DNA of 64,000 nt from Aquibium microcysteis (GTDB lineage: Bacteria > Pseudomonadota > Alphaproteobacteria > Rhizobiales > Rhizobiaceae). Below the pieces are notes generated by a model. That model saw only the letters and a list, made by a program, of their open reading frames with translations, was not told the DNA's origin and made no database searches. The position numbers were made by a program, and so were the translations under genes. The stretch lies in the NCBI RefSeq assembly GCF_014495845.1, contig NZ_CP061080.1:3958001-4022000 (forward strand), read 5' to 3'. Shown piece by piece: positions 39,312 to 49,512 of this stretch; the first letter of the stretch is position 1, and each line of letters begins with the position of its first letter.

Positions 39312-40039
39312 ACGGACAGGAGCCCCTCCTCAGCGTCCGCGGCGTCGAGACCTATTACGGCAAGATCGTCGCGTTGCGCGGCGTCGACGTGGATGTCCAT
39401 CCCGGCGAGATCGTGACGCTGATCGGTGCCAATGGCGCCGGCAAGTCGACGCTGATGATGACCATCTGCGGCAGCCCGCAGGCGCGCACCGGGCGGATCG
39501 TCTACGACGGGCAGGACATCACCGCCATGCCGACGCACGAGATCATGCGGCTCGGCATTGCACAATCTCCCGAAGGTCGGCGTATCTTCCCGCGCATGAC
39601 CGTGATGGAGAACCTGCAGATGGGTGCGTCGCTGGTCGCCCCCGAGCATTTCGATGCCGACCTGAAACGCATTTTCGAGCTCTTCCCGCGGCTGAAGGAG
39701 CGCGCCGGGCAGCGGGGCGGAACACTGTCGGGCGGAGAGCAGCAGATGCTCGCCATCGCCCGGGCCCTGATGGGGCGCCCGAAGCTGCTGCTGCTGGACG
39801 AGCCCTCGCTCGGTCTCGCGCCGCTGATCGTCAAGCAGATCTTCGAGGTCATCAAGGAACTGAACCGCAGCGACGGGCTGACGGTCTTCCTCGTCGAGCA
39901 GAATGCCTTCCATGCACTCAAACTCGCCCATCGCGGCTACGTCATGGTCAACGGCAACATCACCATGAGCGGCACCGGCGCGGAGCTCCTGAAGCGCGAA
40001 GAGGTGCGCGCGGCCTATCTCGAAGGCGGGAGACACTGA
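39308..40039 (+). CDS. livF: Branched-chain amino-acid ABC transporter ATPase LivF
   Basis: Second ATP-binding subunit, 243 residues, standard length. Walker A is GANGAGKST, the signature is LSGGEQQMLAIARA and Walker B is LLLLDEPSLGLAP. It forms a heterodimer with LivG. The ATG overlaps the livG TGA (ATGA), and the stop is 2 bases before the next small membrane protein gene. Confidence 0.97.
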   Translation: MNGQEPLLSVRGVETYYGKIVALRGVDVDVHPGEIVTLIGANGAGKSTLMMTICGSPQARTGRIVYDGQDITAMPTHEIMRLGIAQSPEGRRIFPRMTVMENLQMGASLVAPEHFDADLKRIFELFPRLKERAGQRGGTLSGGEQQMLAIARALMGRPKLLLLDEPSLGLAPLIVKQIFEVIKELNRSDGLTVFLVEQNAFHALKLAHRGYVMVNGNITMSGTGAELLKREEVRAAYLEGGRH

Positions 40040-40041
40040 TC

Positions 40042-40392
40042 ATGGAAAAGGAATTCGGTCTCCTGTGGGAAGTCTCGGCCTCCGAATTCGTCTTCGTGAC
40101 GATGATCCTGGCCGGCGGCGCCGCCTACATGACCGGTCGTGCGGCGGCGCGCGGCTGGATGCCGAACTGGCAGCTCGTGATCTACATGGTGCTGCTGGCG
40201 GCCGCGACGCGGTTCATCCATTTCGCGCTCTTCTCCGGGTCGCTCCTGTCGCTCTACTACTATGTGGTGGATCTGGTCGTGATCCTCGTGATCGCCTTCA
40301 TCGGCATGCGTGTGACCCGCTCCGGACAGATGGCGACCCAGTATCGCTTCGCTTACGACAGGAGCGGCGTGCTCGGCTGGAAGAAGCGCTGA
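40042..40392 (+). CDS. Small membrane protein of the liv operon (DUF6867-like)
   Basis: A 116-residue protein with three hydrophobic segments (about 16-33, 44-62 and 69-88) and a basic C-terminal tail (RFAYDRSGVLGWKKR). It starts 2 bases after livF and precedes the substrate-binding protein gene, so it is part of the transporter operon. Proteins of this type recur in rhizobial liv operons and are listed, from memory, as DUF6867. Function is unknown; an accessory or assembly subunit of the transporter is an inference from position only. Confidence 0.85.
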   Translation: MEKEFGLLWEVSASEFVFVTMILAGGAAYMTGRAAARGWMPNWQLVIYMVLLAAATRFIHFALFSGSLLSLYYYVVDLVVILVIAFIGMRVTRSGQMATQYRFAYDRSGVLGWKKR

Positions 40393-40576
40393 GCATAGGG
40401 ACGATATCTGGCCGGCGGGCCAGCGACGAAGTTCGATGCGAAGCCTTTATTTCGGTGCGGAATTGGGCTTTGATGTCGACAAGCGGGAAAGGGAACGCCC
40501 GCACACGACCGGACCGGGACGCCAGAACACCATCCCGGCCGGTTCCCAGAATTCCAAGGTGTTTGAGGGAGTTACC

Positions 40577-41677
<1,101 letters not shown>

Positions 41678-41698
41678 GGACGACCGCCCCTTCGGCGG

Positions 41699-41736
41699 AA
41701 GGCCTGGCGCAGCGATGCGCCGGGCCTTTCTTTTTT
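41699..41736 (+). terminator. Intrinsic terminator of the liv operon
   Basis: A 12-bp stem (41699-41710 with 41717-41728, one mismatch) around AGCGAT, followed by TTTCTTTTTT. Confidence 0.9.
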
Positions 41737-41827
41737 GGCCGGCACGGCGGCCGATGGTTGCACTGCAACATTTTCCGGCACATCATGCGCCGCGATCCCT
41801 CCCCTCTTTTCCCCCCGGAGCCGGACC

Positions 41828-44800
41828 TTGCCCATATCCAAGATCCTCGTCGCCAACCGATCCGAGATCGCGATCCGAATCTTCCGCGCCGCCAACGAAC
41901 TCGGCATCAGGACCGTCGCCATCTGGGCCGAGGAGGACAAATACTCGCTGCACCGCTTCAAGGCGGACGAATCCTATCCGATCGGGCGAGGCCCGCATCT
42001 GGCGAAGGACATGGGCCCGATCGAGAGCTACCTGTCGATCGAGGAGGTGATCCGGGTCGCGAAACTGTCCGGCGCCGACGCGATCCATCCGGGCTACGGC
42101 CTGCTTTCGGAAAGCCCGGAATTCGCCGAGGCCTGCGCGGCGGCCGGCATCGTCTTCATCGGTCCCCGGCCCGATACCATGCGGCGGCTGGGCAACAAGG
42201 TCGCCGCGCGCAATCTCGCCGTCGAGGTGGGCGTTCCCGTCGTTCCGGCAACCGAGCCGCTGCCCGACGACATGGCAGAGGTCGCCCGCATGGCCGCCGC
42301 GATCGGCTATCCGGTCATGCTCAAGGCCTCCTGGGGCGGCGGCGGCCGCGGCATGCGCGCCATCCGGTCCGAGGCCGACCTCGCCCGCGAGGTGATGGAG
42401 GCGAAGCGCGAGGCCAAGGCCGCCTTCGGCAAGGACGAGGTCTATCTCGAGAAGCTCGTCGAGCGTGCACGCCACGTCGAGGTCCAGGTGCTCGGCGACA
42501 CGCACGGCAACGTCGTGCATCTCTTCGAGCGCGACTGCTCCATCCAGCGCCGCAACCAGAAGGTCGTCGAGCGCGCGCCGGCACCCTATCTCGATGACGC
42601 CCGGCGCGAGGAACTCTGCGGCTACGCGCTGAAGATCGCCCGCGCGACCGATTACGTCGGCGCCGGCACCGTCGAGTTCCTGATGGATGCCGACACCGGC
42701 AGGTTCTATTTCATCGAGGTCAATCCGCGCATCCAGGTGGAGCACACCGTCACCGAGCAGGTGACCGGGATCGACATCGTCAAGGCGCAGATCCACATCC
42801 TCGACGGCCACGCCATCGGCACGCCGGAGTCGGGCGTCCCGCCGCAGGAGAAGATCTGGCTCAATGGCCACGCCCTGCAGTGCCGCATCACCACCGAGGA
42901 TCCCGAGCAGAACTTCATCCCCGACTACGGCCGCATCACCGCCTATCGCGGCGCGACCGGCTTCGGCATCCGCCTCGACGGCGGCACGGCCTATTCGGGC
43001 GCCGTCATCACCCGCTTCTACGATCCGCTGCTGGAGAAGGTCACCGCCTGGGCGCCGTCGCCGCAGGAAGCGATCGCCCGCATGGACCGCGCGCTGCGCG
43101 AGTTCCGCATCCGCGGCGTGGCGACGAACCTGACCTTCCTCGAGGCGATCATTTCGCACCCGAAGTTCCGCGACAACAGCTACACGACGCGGTTCATCGA
43201 CACCACGCCGGAGCTCTTCACCCAGGTGAAGCGGCGCGACCGCGCGACCAAGCTTCTCAACTATCTTGCCGACGTCACCGTCAACGGCCATCCCGAGGCG
43301 CGTGGCCGGCCGAAGCCGAAGGCCGACGCAGCCGCTCCCGTCGTGCCCTTCGTCGGCGGCGAGATGCCGGACGGCACGAAGCAGCGCCTCGACGCGCTCG
43401 GTCCGGTGAAATTCGCCGAATGGATGCGCGCGCAGCCGCAGGTGCTGGTGACCGACACGACCATGCGCGACGGCCATCAGTCGCTGCTCGCCACCCGCAT
43501 GCGCACGCACGACATCGCCGGCGTGTCCGGCGCCTATGCCCGCGCCCTGCCGCAGTTGCTCTCGCTCGAATGCTGGGGCGGCGCCACCTTCGACGTCGCC
43601 ATGCGCTTCCTGACCGAGGATCCCTGGGAGCGGCTCGCGCTGGTACGCAAGGGCGCGCCGAACCTGTTGCTGCAGATGCTGCTGCGCGGCGCCAACGGCG
43701 TCGGCTACACCAACTATCCCGACAACGTCGTGCGCCACTTCGTGAAGCAGGCGGCGGCGGGCGGCATCGACCTGTTCCGCGTCTTCGACTGCCTGAACTG
43801 GGTCGAGAACATGCGTGTCGCGATGGACGCGGTGATCGAGGAGAACAAGCTCTGCGAAGCCGCGATCTGCTACACCGGCGACATCCTCGATCCGGCACGC
43901 GCCAAGTACGACCTGAAATACTACGTCTCGCTGGCGAAGGAGCTGGAAGCCGCCGGCGCCCACATCATCGCGCTGAAGGACATGGCGGGGCTGCTCAAGC
44001 CCGCCGCCGCCCGCGTGCTGTTCAAGGCGCTGCGCGAGGCGACCGGGCTGCCGATCCATTTCCACACCCACGACACCTCCGGCATCGCGGCCGCGACCGT
44101 CCTTGCCGCGGTCGAGAGCGGCGTCGACGCCGTCGACGCGGCGATGGACGCGTTGTCGGGCAACACCTCGCAGCCCTGCCTCGGCTCGATCGTCGAGGCG
44201 CTGAAGGGCACCGACCGCGATCCCGGTCTCGACCCGGCCTGGATCCGCCGCATCTCCTTCTACTGGGAGGCGGTGCGCAACCAGTACGCCGCCTTCGAGA
44301 GCGACCTGAAGGGGCCGGCCTCCGAGGTCTATCTGCACGAGATGCCGGGCGGCCAGTTCACCAACCTGAAGGAGCAGGCGCGTTCTTTAGGGCTGGAGAC
44401 GCGCTGGCACGAGGTGGCGCAGGCCTATCACGACGTCAACCTGATGTTCGGCGACATCGTCAAGGTGACGCCGTCGTCCAAGGTGGTCGGCGACATGGCG
44501 CTGATGATGGTCAGCCAGGACCTCACGGTCGCCGACGTCGAGAGCCCGACCCGCGACATCGCCTTCCCGGACTCCGTGGTCTCCATGCTGCGCGGCGATC
44601 TCGGCCAGCCGCCCTCCGGCTGGCCGGCGGCCCTGCAGAAGAAGGCGCTGAAGGGCGACGCGCCGATCGACGTCCGGCCCGGATCGCTGCTGGCCGACGC
44701 CGACCTTCCCGCCATCCGCAAGGAGGTTGAGGCGAAGCTCGGACGCGCGATCGACGAGTTCGAGTTCGCCTCCTCGCTGATGTATCCGAAGGTCTTCGCC

Positions 44801-45289
44801 GACTTCGCCGCCGCACAGGACAATTATGGCCCGGTCAGCGTCCTGCCGACCCCGGTCTATTTCTACGGGATGGCGCCGGAAGACGAGATCTTCGTCGACA
44901 TCGAGCGCGGCAAGACGCTGGTCGTGCGCTGCCTGGCCATCGGAGAGCCGGACGAACAGGGCATGGTCACCGTCTTCTTCGAGCTGAACGGCCAGCCGCG
45001 CCGCGTCAAGGTACCGGACCGGGCGCACGGCGCCGGCGGCGGCAAGGTCCGCCGCAAGGCCGAGCCCGGCAACGAGGCCCATGTCGGTGCGCCGATGCCC
45101 GGCGTCGTCTCGACGCTCGCCGTCGCGGCGGGTCAGGCCGTCATGGCCGGCGACGTGCTCCTGTCGATCGAGGCCATGAAGATGGAGACGGCCCTGCACG
45201 CCGAACGCGACGGCACCGTCGCCGAGGTTCTGGTGCACGCCGGCGACCAGATCGACGCCAAGGACCTGCTGGTCGTCTACGCCGCCTGA
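41828..45289 (+). CDS. pyc: Pyruvate carboxylase
   Basis: Biotin enzyme that carboxylates pyruvate to oxaloacetate, the main anaplerotic reaction in many rhizobia. The single chain of 1153 residues has the full domain order: biotin carboxylase (ILVANRSEIAIRIFRA at the N terminus, ATP-grasp loop KASWGGGGRGMRA, EVNPRIQVEHTVTEQ), carboxyltransferase (TDTTMRDGHQSLLATRMRT), PC tetramerisation domain, and biotinyl domain with EAMKMET (Lys1118). The start is taken as TTG 41828, which gives the family N terminus; the frame runs upstream to 41735 through the liv terminator. Monocistronic, with a hairpin after the stop. Confidence 0.97.
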   Translation: MPISKILVANRSEIAIRIFRAANELGIRTVAIWAEEDKYSLHRFKADESYPIGRGPHLAKDMGPIESYLSIEEVIRVAKLSGADAIHPGYGLLSESPEFAEACAAAGIVFIGPRPDTMRRLGNKVAARNLAVEVGVPVVPATEPLPDDMAEVARMAAAIGYPVMLKASWGGGGRGMRAIRSEADLAREVMEAKREAKAAFGKDEVYLEKLVERARHVEVQVLGDTHGNVVHLFERDCSIQRRNQKVVERAPAPYLDDARREELCGYALKIARATDYVGAGTVEFLMDADTGRFYFIEVNPRIQVEHTVTEQVTGIDIVKAQIHILDGHAIGTPESGVPPQEKIWLNGHALQCRITTEDPEQNFIPDYGRITAYRGATGFGIRLDGGTAYSGAVITRFYDPLLEKVTAWAPSPQEAIARMDRALREFRIRGVATNLTFLEAIISHPKFRDNSYTTRFIDTTPELFTQVKRRDRATKLLNYLADVTVNGHPEARGRPKPKADAAAPVVPFVGGEMPDGTKQRLDALGPVKFAEWMRAQPQVLVTDTTMRDGHQSLLATRMRTHDIAGVSGAYARALPQLLSLECWGGATFDVAMRFLTEDPWERLALVRKGAPNLLLQMLLRGANGVGYTNYPDNVVRHFVKQAAAGGIDLFRVFDCLNWVENMRVAMDAVIEENKLCEAAICYTGDILDPARAKYDLKYYVSLAKELEAAGAHIIALKDMAGLLKPAAARVLFKALREATGLPIHFHTHDTSGIAAATVLAAVESGVDAVDAAMDALSGNTSQPCLGSIVEALKGTDRDPGLDPAWIRRISFYWEAVRNQYAAFESDLKGPASEVYLHEMPGGQFTNLKEQARSLGLETRWHEVAQAYHDVNLMFGDIVKVTPSSKVVGDMALMMVSQDLTVADVESPTRDIAFPDSVVSMLRGDLGQPPSGWPAALQKKALKGDAPIDVRPGSLLADADLPAIRKEVEAKLGRAIDEFEFASSLMYPKVFADFAAAQDNYGPVSVLPTPVYFYGMAPEDEIFVDIERGKTLVVRCLAIGEPDEQGMVTVFFELNGQPRRVKVPDRAHGAGGGKVRRKAEPGNEAHVGAPMPGVVSTLAVAAGQAVMAGDVLLSIEAMKMETALHAERDGTVAEVLVHAGDQIDAKDLLVVYAA

Positions 45290-45297
45290 AAGGCAAA

Positions 45298-45317
45298 GGG
45301 CCGCGCGATGGCGGCCC
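45298..45317 (+). terminator. Hairpin after pyruvate carboxylase
   Basis: GGGCCGC (45298-45304) pairs with GCGGCCC (45311-45317) around a 6-base loop, 8 bases past the stop, between convergent genes. No T tract. Confidence 0.45.
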
Positions 45318-45353
45318 TCCCGAAACGGACGTCGCGCCTCGGCGGGCGCGGGT

Positions 45354-46160
45354 TCACCCGTCGATCTGCTTGCCCATGATGGCGATCGCCTGCTGGTAGA
45401 CGCTGGCGGCGTTCCAGCCCTGGATCGCGCCGTAGTTGGGCTGGCCGGGCTGGTAGCCGGCGCCGGCGCGCCAGCCGTGGGCGCGCAGGAAGTTCGCGGT
45501 GGATGCGAGCGCGTCGGCGCGGGACCGGACGAGATCGATCTTGCCGTCGCCGTCGCCGTCGACGCCGTAGCGCAGAACGCTGCCCGGCAGGAACTGCGTC
45601 TGACCGAGTTCGCCATGCTTGGCGCCGACGGAACTGGTCGACACCACGCCGCGGTCGACGAGCTGCAGCGCCGCCATCAGGTGACCCGTGAAGAATTCCG
45701 AGCGGCGGCAGTCATAGGCCAGCGTCGCGGTGGCCGAAATCAGGTTGGTGTCGCCCATGTAGCCGCCGAACGCCGTCTCCATGCCCCAGATCGCCAGCAG
45801 CGGACCGGCCGGCACGCCGAATCGGGCCTCGAGGTTCGAGAACAGCTGCGCGTTCTGGGCCTTCAGCTTCTTCCCGCGCGAGACGATCGTCGCCGCGCCG
45901 CGCACCTGCATGAACTTCTCCAGCGAATACTTGAAGCTCTTCTGGTTGCGATCCGCCGAAATCGTCGAGCTGGAATAGCTGGCGCCCTGGAGGGCCGCGA
46001 GGCCGCGCTGGCCGACACCGGCCCTCGATGCCTCCTGCGCCATCGACTGCTTCCAGGCGTCGAAGCCCGACGACGTGTTCCCGCACTGCGCTGCGTGAGC
46101 GCCACCGGTCCCCAGCACCACCGCCAGCAGAGCCGACGCGATCAGTTTGCCATTCGGCAT
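45354..46160 (-). CDS. Lytic murein transglycosylase, MltB/SLT_2 family
   Basis: Exported peptidoglycan-cleaving enzyme, 268 residues, with signal peptide MPNGKLIASALLAVVLGTGGAHA. The SLT_2 domain shows the catalytic Glu128 in AIWGMETAFGG, SATATLAYDCRRSEFF and GAKHGELGQTQFLPG, with the Ca-loop-like DGDGDGKIDL. It lacks the lipobox of E. coli MltB, so it is probably soluble in the periplasm. Convergent with pyruvate carboxylase. Confidence 0.94.
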   Translation of the reverse strand: MPNGKLIASALLAVVLGTGGAHAAQCGNTSSGFDAWKQSMAQEASRAGVGQRGLAALQGASYSSSTISADRNQKSFKYSLEKFMQVRGAATIVSRGKKLKAQNAQLFSNLEARFGVPAGPLLAIWGMETAFGGYMGDTNLISATATLAYDCRRSEFFTGHLMAALQLVDRGVVSTSSVGAKHGELGQTQFLPGSVLRYGVDGDGDGKIDLVRSRADALASTANFLRAHGWRAGAGYQPGQPNYGAIQGWNAASVYQQAIAIMGKQIDG

Positions 46161-46453
46161 CGATTTCCATCTCCTTCTCGAGAGCGACCATCGGTGAATC
46201 GGAAAAGCGCGCGGCCGGCCGGCAGGGCCCGGAGACGCACGGTACCGAATCCGCCGACATCAGTAGCAGATCAAAAGCTAGACTATTCTTTGACGCGTTA
46301 ACGCCGGGTTAGGAAATGGGCGATGTTGACGCAGTTGTGATCGGGCCTGGTACACCGCAGCCGCCACCATGAAGAACTCTGCCGCGAAGAAGAACGGCAA
46401 CGTCGCAGCTGCCGCGAGGCGCCTGCGTCCGTGCGGGGCAGCGCGGCGAACGG
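46161..46453. other. Intergenic stretch without a gene
   Basis: About 290 bases between the transglycosylase start and the end of the MarR-GNAT gene, containing an AT-rich patch (46262-46320) likely to hold the transglycosylase promoter. A 64-codon plus-strand frame from 46369 is Arg-rich without a ribosome-binding site and is not accepted. Confidence 0.5.
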
Positions 46454-47413
46454 TCAGGAGGCTGCGGTCGCGGTATCCCGGGAGAAATCGAGGTCGAGAT
46501 CCCAGTTCTGCCCGACGAGATCCCGACCGAAGCTGCGGTGCCGCTCCTCGGCGACCAGCCTGAAGCCGGCCCCCTCATAGATGCGCCGTGCCGAATGCAG
46601 GATGTCGTTCGTCCACAGCGTCATGCGGCGGTAGCCGGCCCCGTGGGCGAAGCCGATCGCCTGGCCGACCAGCCTCCTGCCGACACCGAGGCCGCGGGCC
46701 GCCGGCTCGACGTAGAGCATGCGCAGTTTCGCCGTGCCCTCGCCGGCATCGACGACGAAGACCGACCCGAGCACCTCGCCGCCGCGGGCGGCCACCCAGC
46801 AACCTTCGCGCATCGGGTCGTGCTTCATCACGAAGGCGCCCGCGATCTCGGCGACGAAGCCCTCGAAGCTTCCGTCCCAGCCGTGTTCCTCGTGATAGAG
46901 GACTCCATGCCGCGAAATGATGTGGCCGATCTCGCCGATCCGGAACGGCCTGACGATCACGGGCTCCGCCACGGCGACCGGATCGAGAAGACGTCGAATG
47001 GTGCGCATCGCTCCCACCAGCGCGTCCGTCTCTCGTCCTGCGAGCGGCGCGACCAGCGCTGCGACCTCCTCGTGCGAGGCTCTGTCGAGCGTCTGGAAGG
47101 CAGCAACGCCGGCCGGTGTCAGCGACAGGATCTGCGCGCGGCCGTCGTCGGGGCTGGAGACGCTTTCCACCAGCGCACCGTCGCGCAGCTTCCGCAGCAG
47201 CCGGCTGAGATAGCCGGGATCCATGCCGAGATCCGCCGCGAGGTCGGCCGCCGTCGTGCGGCCGCGGCTCCCCAGTTCGTAGAGCAGGCGGCTTTCCGGC
47301 AGGCTGTAGGGCGATCGCAGCAGCCCTTCGTTCAGCGCGCCGAGCAGGCGGGTGTAGAACCGGTTGAAGCTGCGGATCTCCGCGATGCCCTCGGCATCCT
47401 CCGTCACGACCAT
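46454..47413 (-). CDS. MarR-type regulator fused to a GNAT acetyltransferase
   Basis: A 319-residue fusion. Residues about 10-150 are a MarR winged helix (TAADLAADLGMDPGYLSRLLRKLRDGALV, wing SPDDGRAQILSLTPAG). Residues about 160-315 are a GNAT fold with the acetyl-CoA loop VEPAARGLGVGRRLVGQAI and TNDILHSARRIYEGAGF. Such fusions occur widely in bacteria; ligand and acceptor are not known. No frameshift or stop at the junction. The gene stands between the transglycosylase and a divergent zinc peptidase. Confidence 0.94.
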   Translation of the reverse strand: MVVTEDAEGIAEIRSFNRFYTRLLGALNEGLLRSPYSLPESRLLYELGSRGRTTAADLAADLGMDPGYLSRLLRKLRDGALVESVSSPDDGRAQILSLTPAGVAAFQTLDRASHEEVAALVAPLAGRETDALVGAMRTIRRLLDPVAVAEPVIVRPFRIGEIGHIISRHGVLYHEEHGWDGSFEGFVAEIAGAFVMKHDPMREGCWVAARGGEVLGSVFVVDAGEGTAKLRMLYVEPAARGLGVGRRLVGQAIGFAHGAGYRRMTLWTNDILHSARRIYEGAGFRLVAEERHRSFGRDLVGQNWDLDLDFSRDTATAAS

Positions 47414-47531
47414 CCGTCACCTCCGCTCTTCGAACGATCAGGCACGGGATGGTTGCTTTTGTCAACCATATACGCCCGGAACCGCTTCGACGGTCGCGCG
47501 TTGCCCGCCGTCCCCTTCCCTGGAGCCTGCG

Positions 47532-48527
47532 ATGAAACTGTTCTCCTGCCCGGCCTGCGGCAGCCGCCTCTATTTCGAGAACGTCCGCTGTCTCGCCTGC
47601 GGCACCGACGTCGCGTTCGCGCCCGAAGAGTCCCGTTTCGTCGCGGTCGGCGTCGAGGCGCCCGCATGCCGCAATGCGACCGAGTGCGGCTGCAACTGGA
47701 TCGCCGCGCCCGAGCATGACGGCTATTGCCGCGCCTGCGCCCTCAACCGCACCATCCCCGACCTCGTGGTCGACGGCAACCGGGACCGCTGGGCCCGGAT
47801 CGAGCGCGCCAAGCGGAGGCTGGTCTACGCCTTGCTCGGTTTCGGTCTGGAGGTCCGCCCCAAGGCGGATCCCGACGATGCCGCCGGCCTGGCTTTCGAA
47901 TTCCTCGCCGATCTGCCGGGCGAACGCGTGCTCACAGGGCATGACGGCGGCCTGATCACGCTCAACGTCATCGAGGCGGACCCTGCCGAGCGCGAGCGCA
48001 TGCGCCTTGCCATGGGCGAGCGCTACCGGACGCTCCTCGGCCATTTCCGCCACGAAGTCGGTCACTACTACTGGGAACGGCTGATCCGCGACGACCCCGC
48101 CGAACTGGAAGCCTTCCGGGCGTTGTTCGGGGACGAGCGCGCCGACTACGGCGATGCTCTTCGCCGGCATTATGACCAGGGTCCGGCGGCCGGCTGGCAG
48201 GACGATCACGTCACGCCCTACGCCGCCAGCCATCCCTGGGAGGATTGGGCCGAGACCTGGGCGCACTATCTCCACATCGCCGACACGCTGGAGATGGCGG
48301 ACGCCTTCGCCATTCCGATCGACCGGATCGACGCCGCCGCCAATGCCGACGCTCCACCGCCCCGCGACGGCATCGACGACGTCCTGCGGCGCTGGCTGGC
48401 CTTGACCGAAGTGGTCAACGGCATCAACCGCTGCATGGGGGTGCCCGACCTCTACCCCTTCGTGATCGCGCCGGCCGTTGCGCGGAAGCTCGACTATGTC
48501 CGCCTGCTCCTCGACCGGCAGCGGTGA
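47532..48527 (+). CDS. Zinc-ribbon putative metallopeptidase
   Basis: A 331-residue cytoplasmic protein. The N terminus has a zinc ribbon with Cys pairs CPACG and CLACG (residues 6-24) and further Cys in CRNATECGC and YCRAC. The central domain contains HEVGHYYWERLI (HEVGH at 174-178) and a downstream acidic motif HPWEDWAETWAHYLHI, consistent with a gluzincin-type peptidase site. Such proteins are annotated as zinc-binding metallopeptidases; a substrate is not known. The ATG at 47532 matches the ribbon's N terminus. Confidence 0.9.
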   Translation: MKLFSCPACGSRLYFENVRCLACGTDVAFAPEESRFVAVGVEAPACRNATECGCNWIAAPEHDGYCRACALNRTIPDLVVDGNRDRWARIERAKRRLVYALLGFGLEVRPKADPDDAAGLAFEFLADLPGERVLTGHDGGLITLNVIEADPAERERMRLAMGERYRTLLGHFRHEVGHYYWERLIRDDPAELEAFRALFGDERADYGDALRRHYDQGPAAGWQDDHVTPYAASHPWEDWAETWAHYLHIADTLEMADAFAIPIDRIDAAANADAPPPRDGIDDVLRRWLALTEVVNGINRCMGVPDLYPFVIAPAVARKLDYVRLLLDRQR

Positions 48528-48631
48528 ACCGGCGTCCGGTCGAATCGGGCGGCACTGTTGCAGTCCGGTCCTAGCGCTCGCCCGCGAGGACTGAGACGCT
48601 CCGTCCGACGATCCATCGTTGGGCGAGATCC

Positions 48632-49420
48632 ATGGCACGACATGCTCGGACGGCGCTTCTGGCGCTTTGGGTTCTGGTCGCGGCAACCGCAGGCACGGCA
48701 GCCGGGCCGAAGGTCCAAGGGACCGCGGAAGCGATCGCGACGGCAATGCTGGGCACGCCGGCGCATCCGGATGGACCTGCGTCCGCATCCCGGCTCACGA
48801 AGGCGGTCGATTTCGCTTTCGAGATCGTTCGGCCGGAGCGGCCGGACGGCCGAACCATGGTGCTTCTGCACGGCTCGGGCGGCAACGAGACGAGCCTCGT
48901 CGATCTCGCCCGGCGCATCGCGCCCCGCGCCACGCTGCTCGGGGTCCGCGGCCGCGTCGTCCAGGACGGCCGGTCGCGGTGGTACCGGCGTCTGACCCCC
49001 GTCACCTTCGACCAGGCCGACATCAGGGCCGAATCCGCGGCTTTCGCCGGCTTCCTGAGTCGCACCGCGCCGGCGCTGGGCATCGACCTCGACCGGACCA
49101 TCTTCCTCGGATACTCCAACGGCGCCAATCTGATCGCAGCGACTGCCCTGCTGCATCCCGGACTGGTGCGCAAGGCTGCCCTCCTGCGTCCGATGTCCGT
49201 GCTCGACCAGCCGCCGACGCCGCCGCTCACGGGTGCCAGCCTGCTGATGATCGCCGGCGAGGCCGACCGCACCTATGCGCCGTTCGCGCCGGCGCTGGAG
49301 ACTCTTCTGGAAAGCTGCGGCGCCGTCGTGGACACGCGGTCCATCTCTGCCGGCCACCTGATCGGCGAGGAGGATGCGCGGATCGTGGCCGAGTGGCTGG
49401 CGGCCGCGCCGCCGCGCTGA
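48632..49420 (+). CDS. Exported alpha/beta hydrolase (carboxylesterase/phospholipase type)
   Basis: A 262-residue serine hydrolase with an N-terminal signal peptide (ALLALWVLVAATAGTAAG). It shows the oxyanion HGSGGNET, the nucleophile elbow FLGYSNGAN, the acid Asp in IAGEADRTYAPF and the terminal His in SAGHLIGEED, so the triad is complete. It resembles the phospholipase/carboxylesterase group (YpfH-like), most of which lack a signal peptide. Substrate unknown. Confidence 0.88.
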   Translation: MARHARTALLALWVLVAATAGTAAGPKVQGTAEAIATAMLGTPAHPDGPASASRLTKAVDFAFEIVRPERPDGRTMVLLHGSGGNETSLVDLARRIAPRATLLGVRGRVVQDGRSRWYRRLTPVTFDQADIRAESAAFAGFLSRTAPALGIDLDRTIFLGYSNGANLIAATALLHPGLVRKAALLRPMSVLDQPPTPPLTGASLLMIAGEADRTYAPFAPALETLLESCGAVVDTRSISAGHLIGEEDARIVAEWLAAAPPR

Positions 49421-49477
49421 TCCTCGCCGGCGGAGGGGCAGGAACCACTGCCTTGCGAACGGAAGAACCGGCAAAAC

Positions 49478-49506
49478 TTGACTCCCGGCCCGTTTTGCTG
49501 TCTAGA
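49478..49506 (+). promoter_or_regulatory. Sigma-70-like promoter of a candidate small RNA
   Basis: TTGACT (49478-49483), a 17-base spacer and TCTAGA (49501-49506). A transcript would start near 49513. This is the best-looking housekeeping promoter in the window by eye. Confidence 0.5.
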
Positions 49507-49512
49507 CCCTCG

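Noticed and set aside
41783..44338. 851-codon minus-strand frame opposite pyruvate carboxylase
   Set aside because: Shadow frame produced by third-position GC bias; composition is not protein-like.
46369..46563. 64-codon plus-strand frame after the transglycosylase promoter region
   Set aside because: No ribosome-binding site, Arg-rich, and it runs into the antisense of the MarR-GNAT gene.
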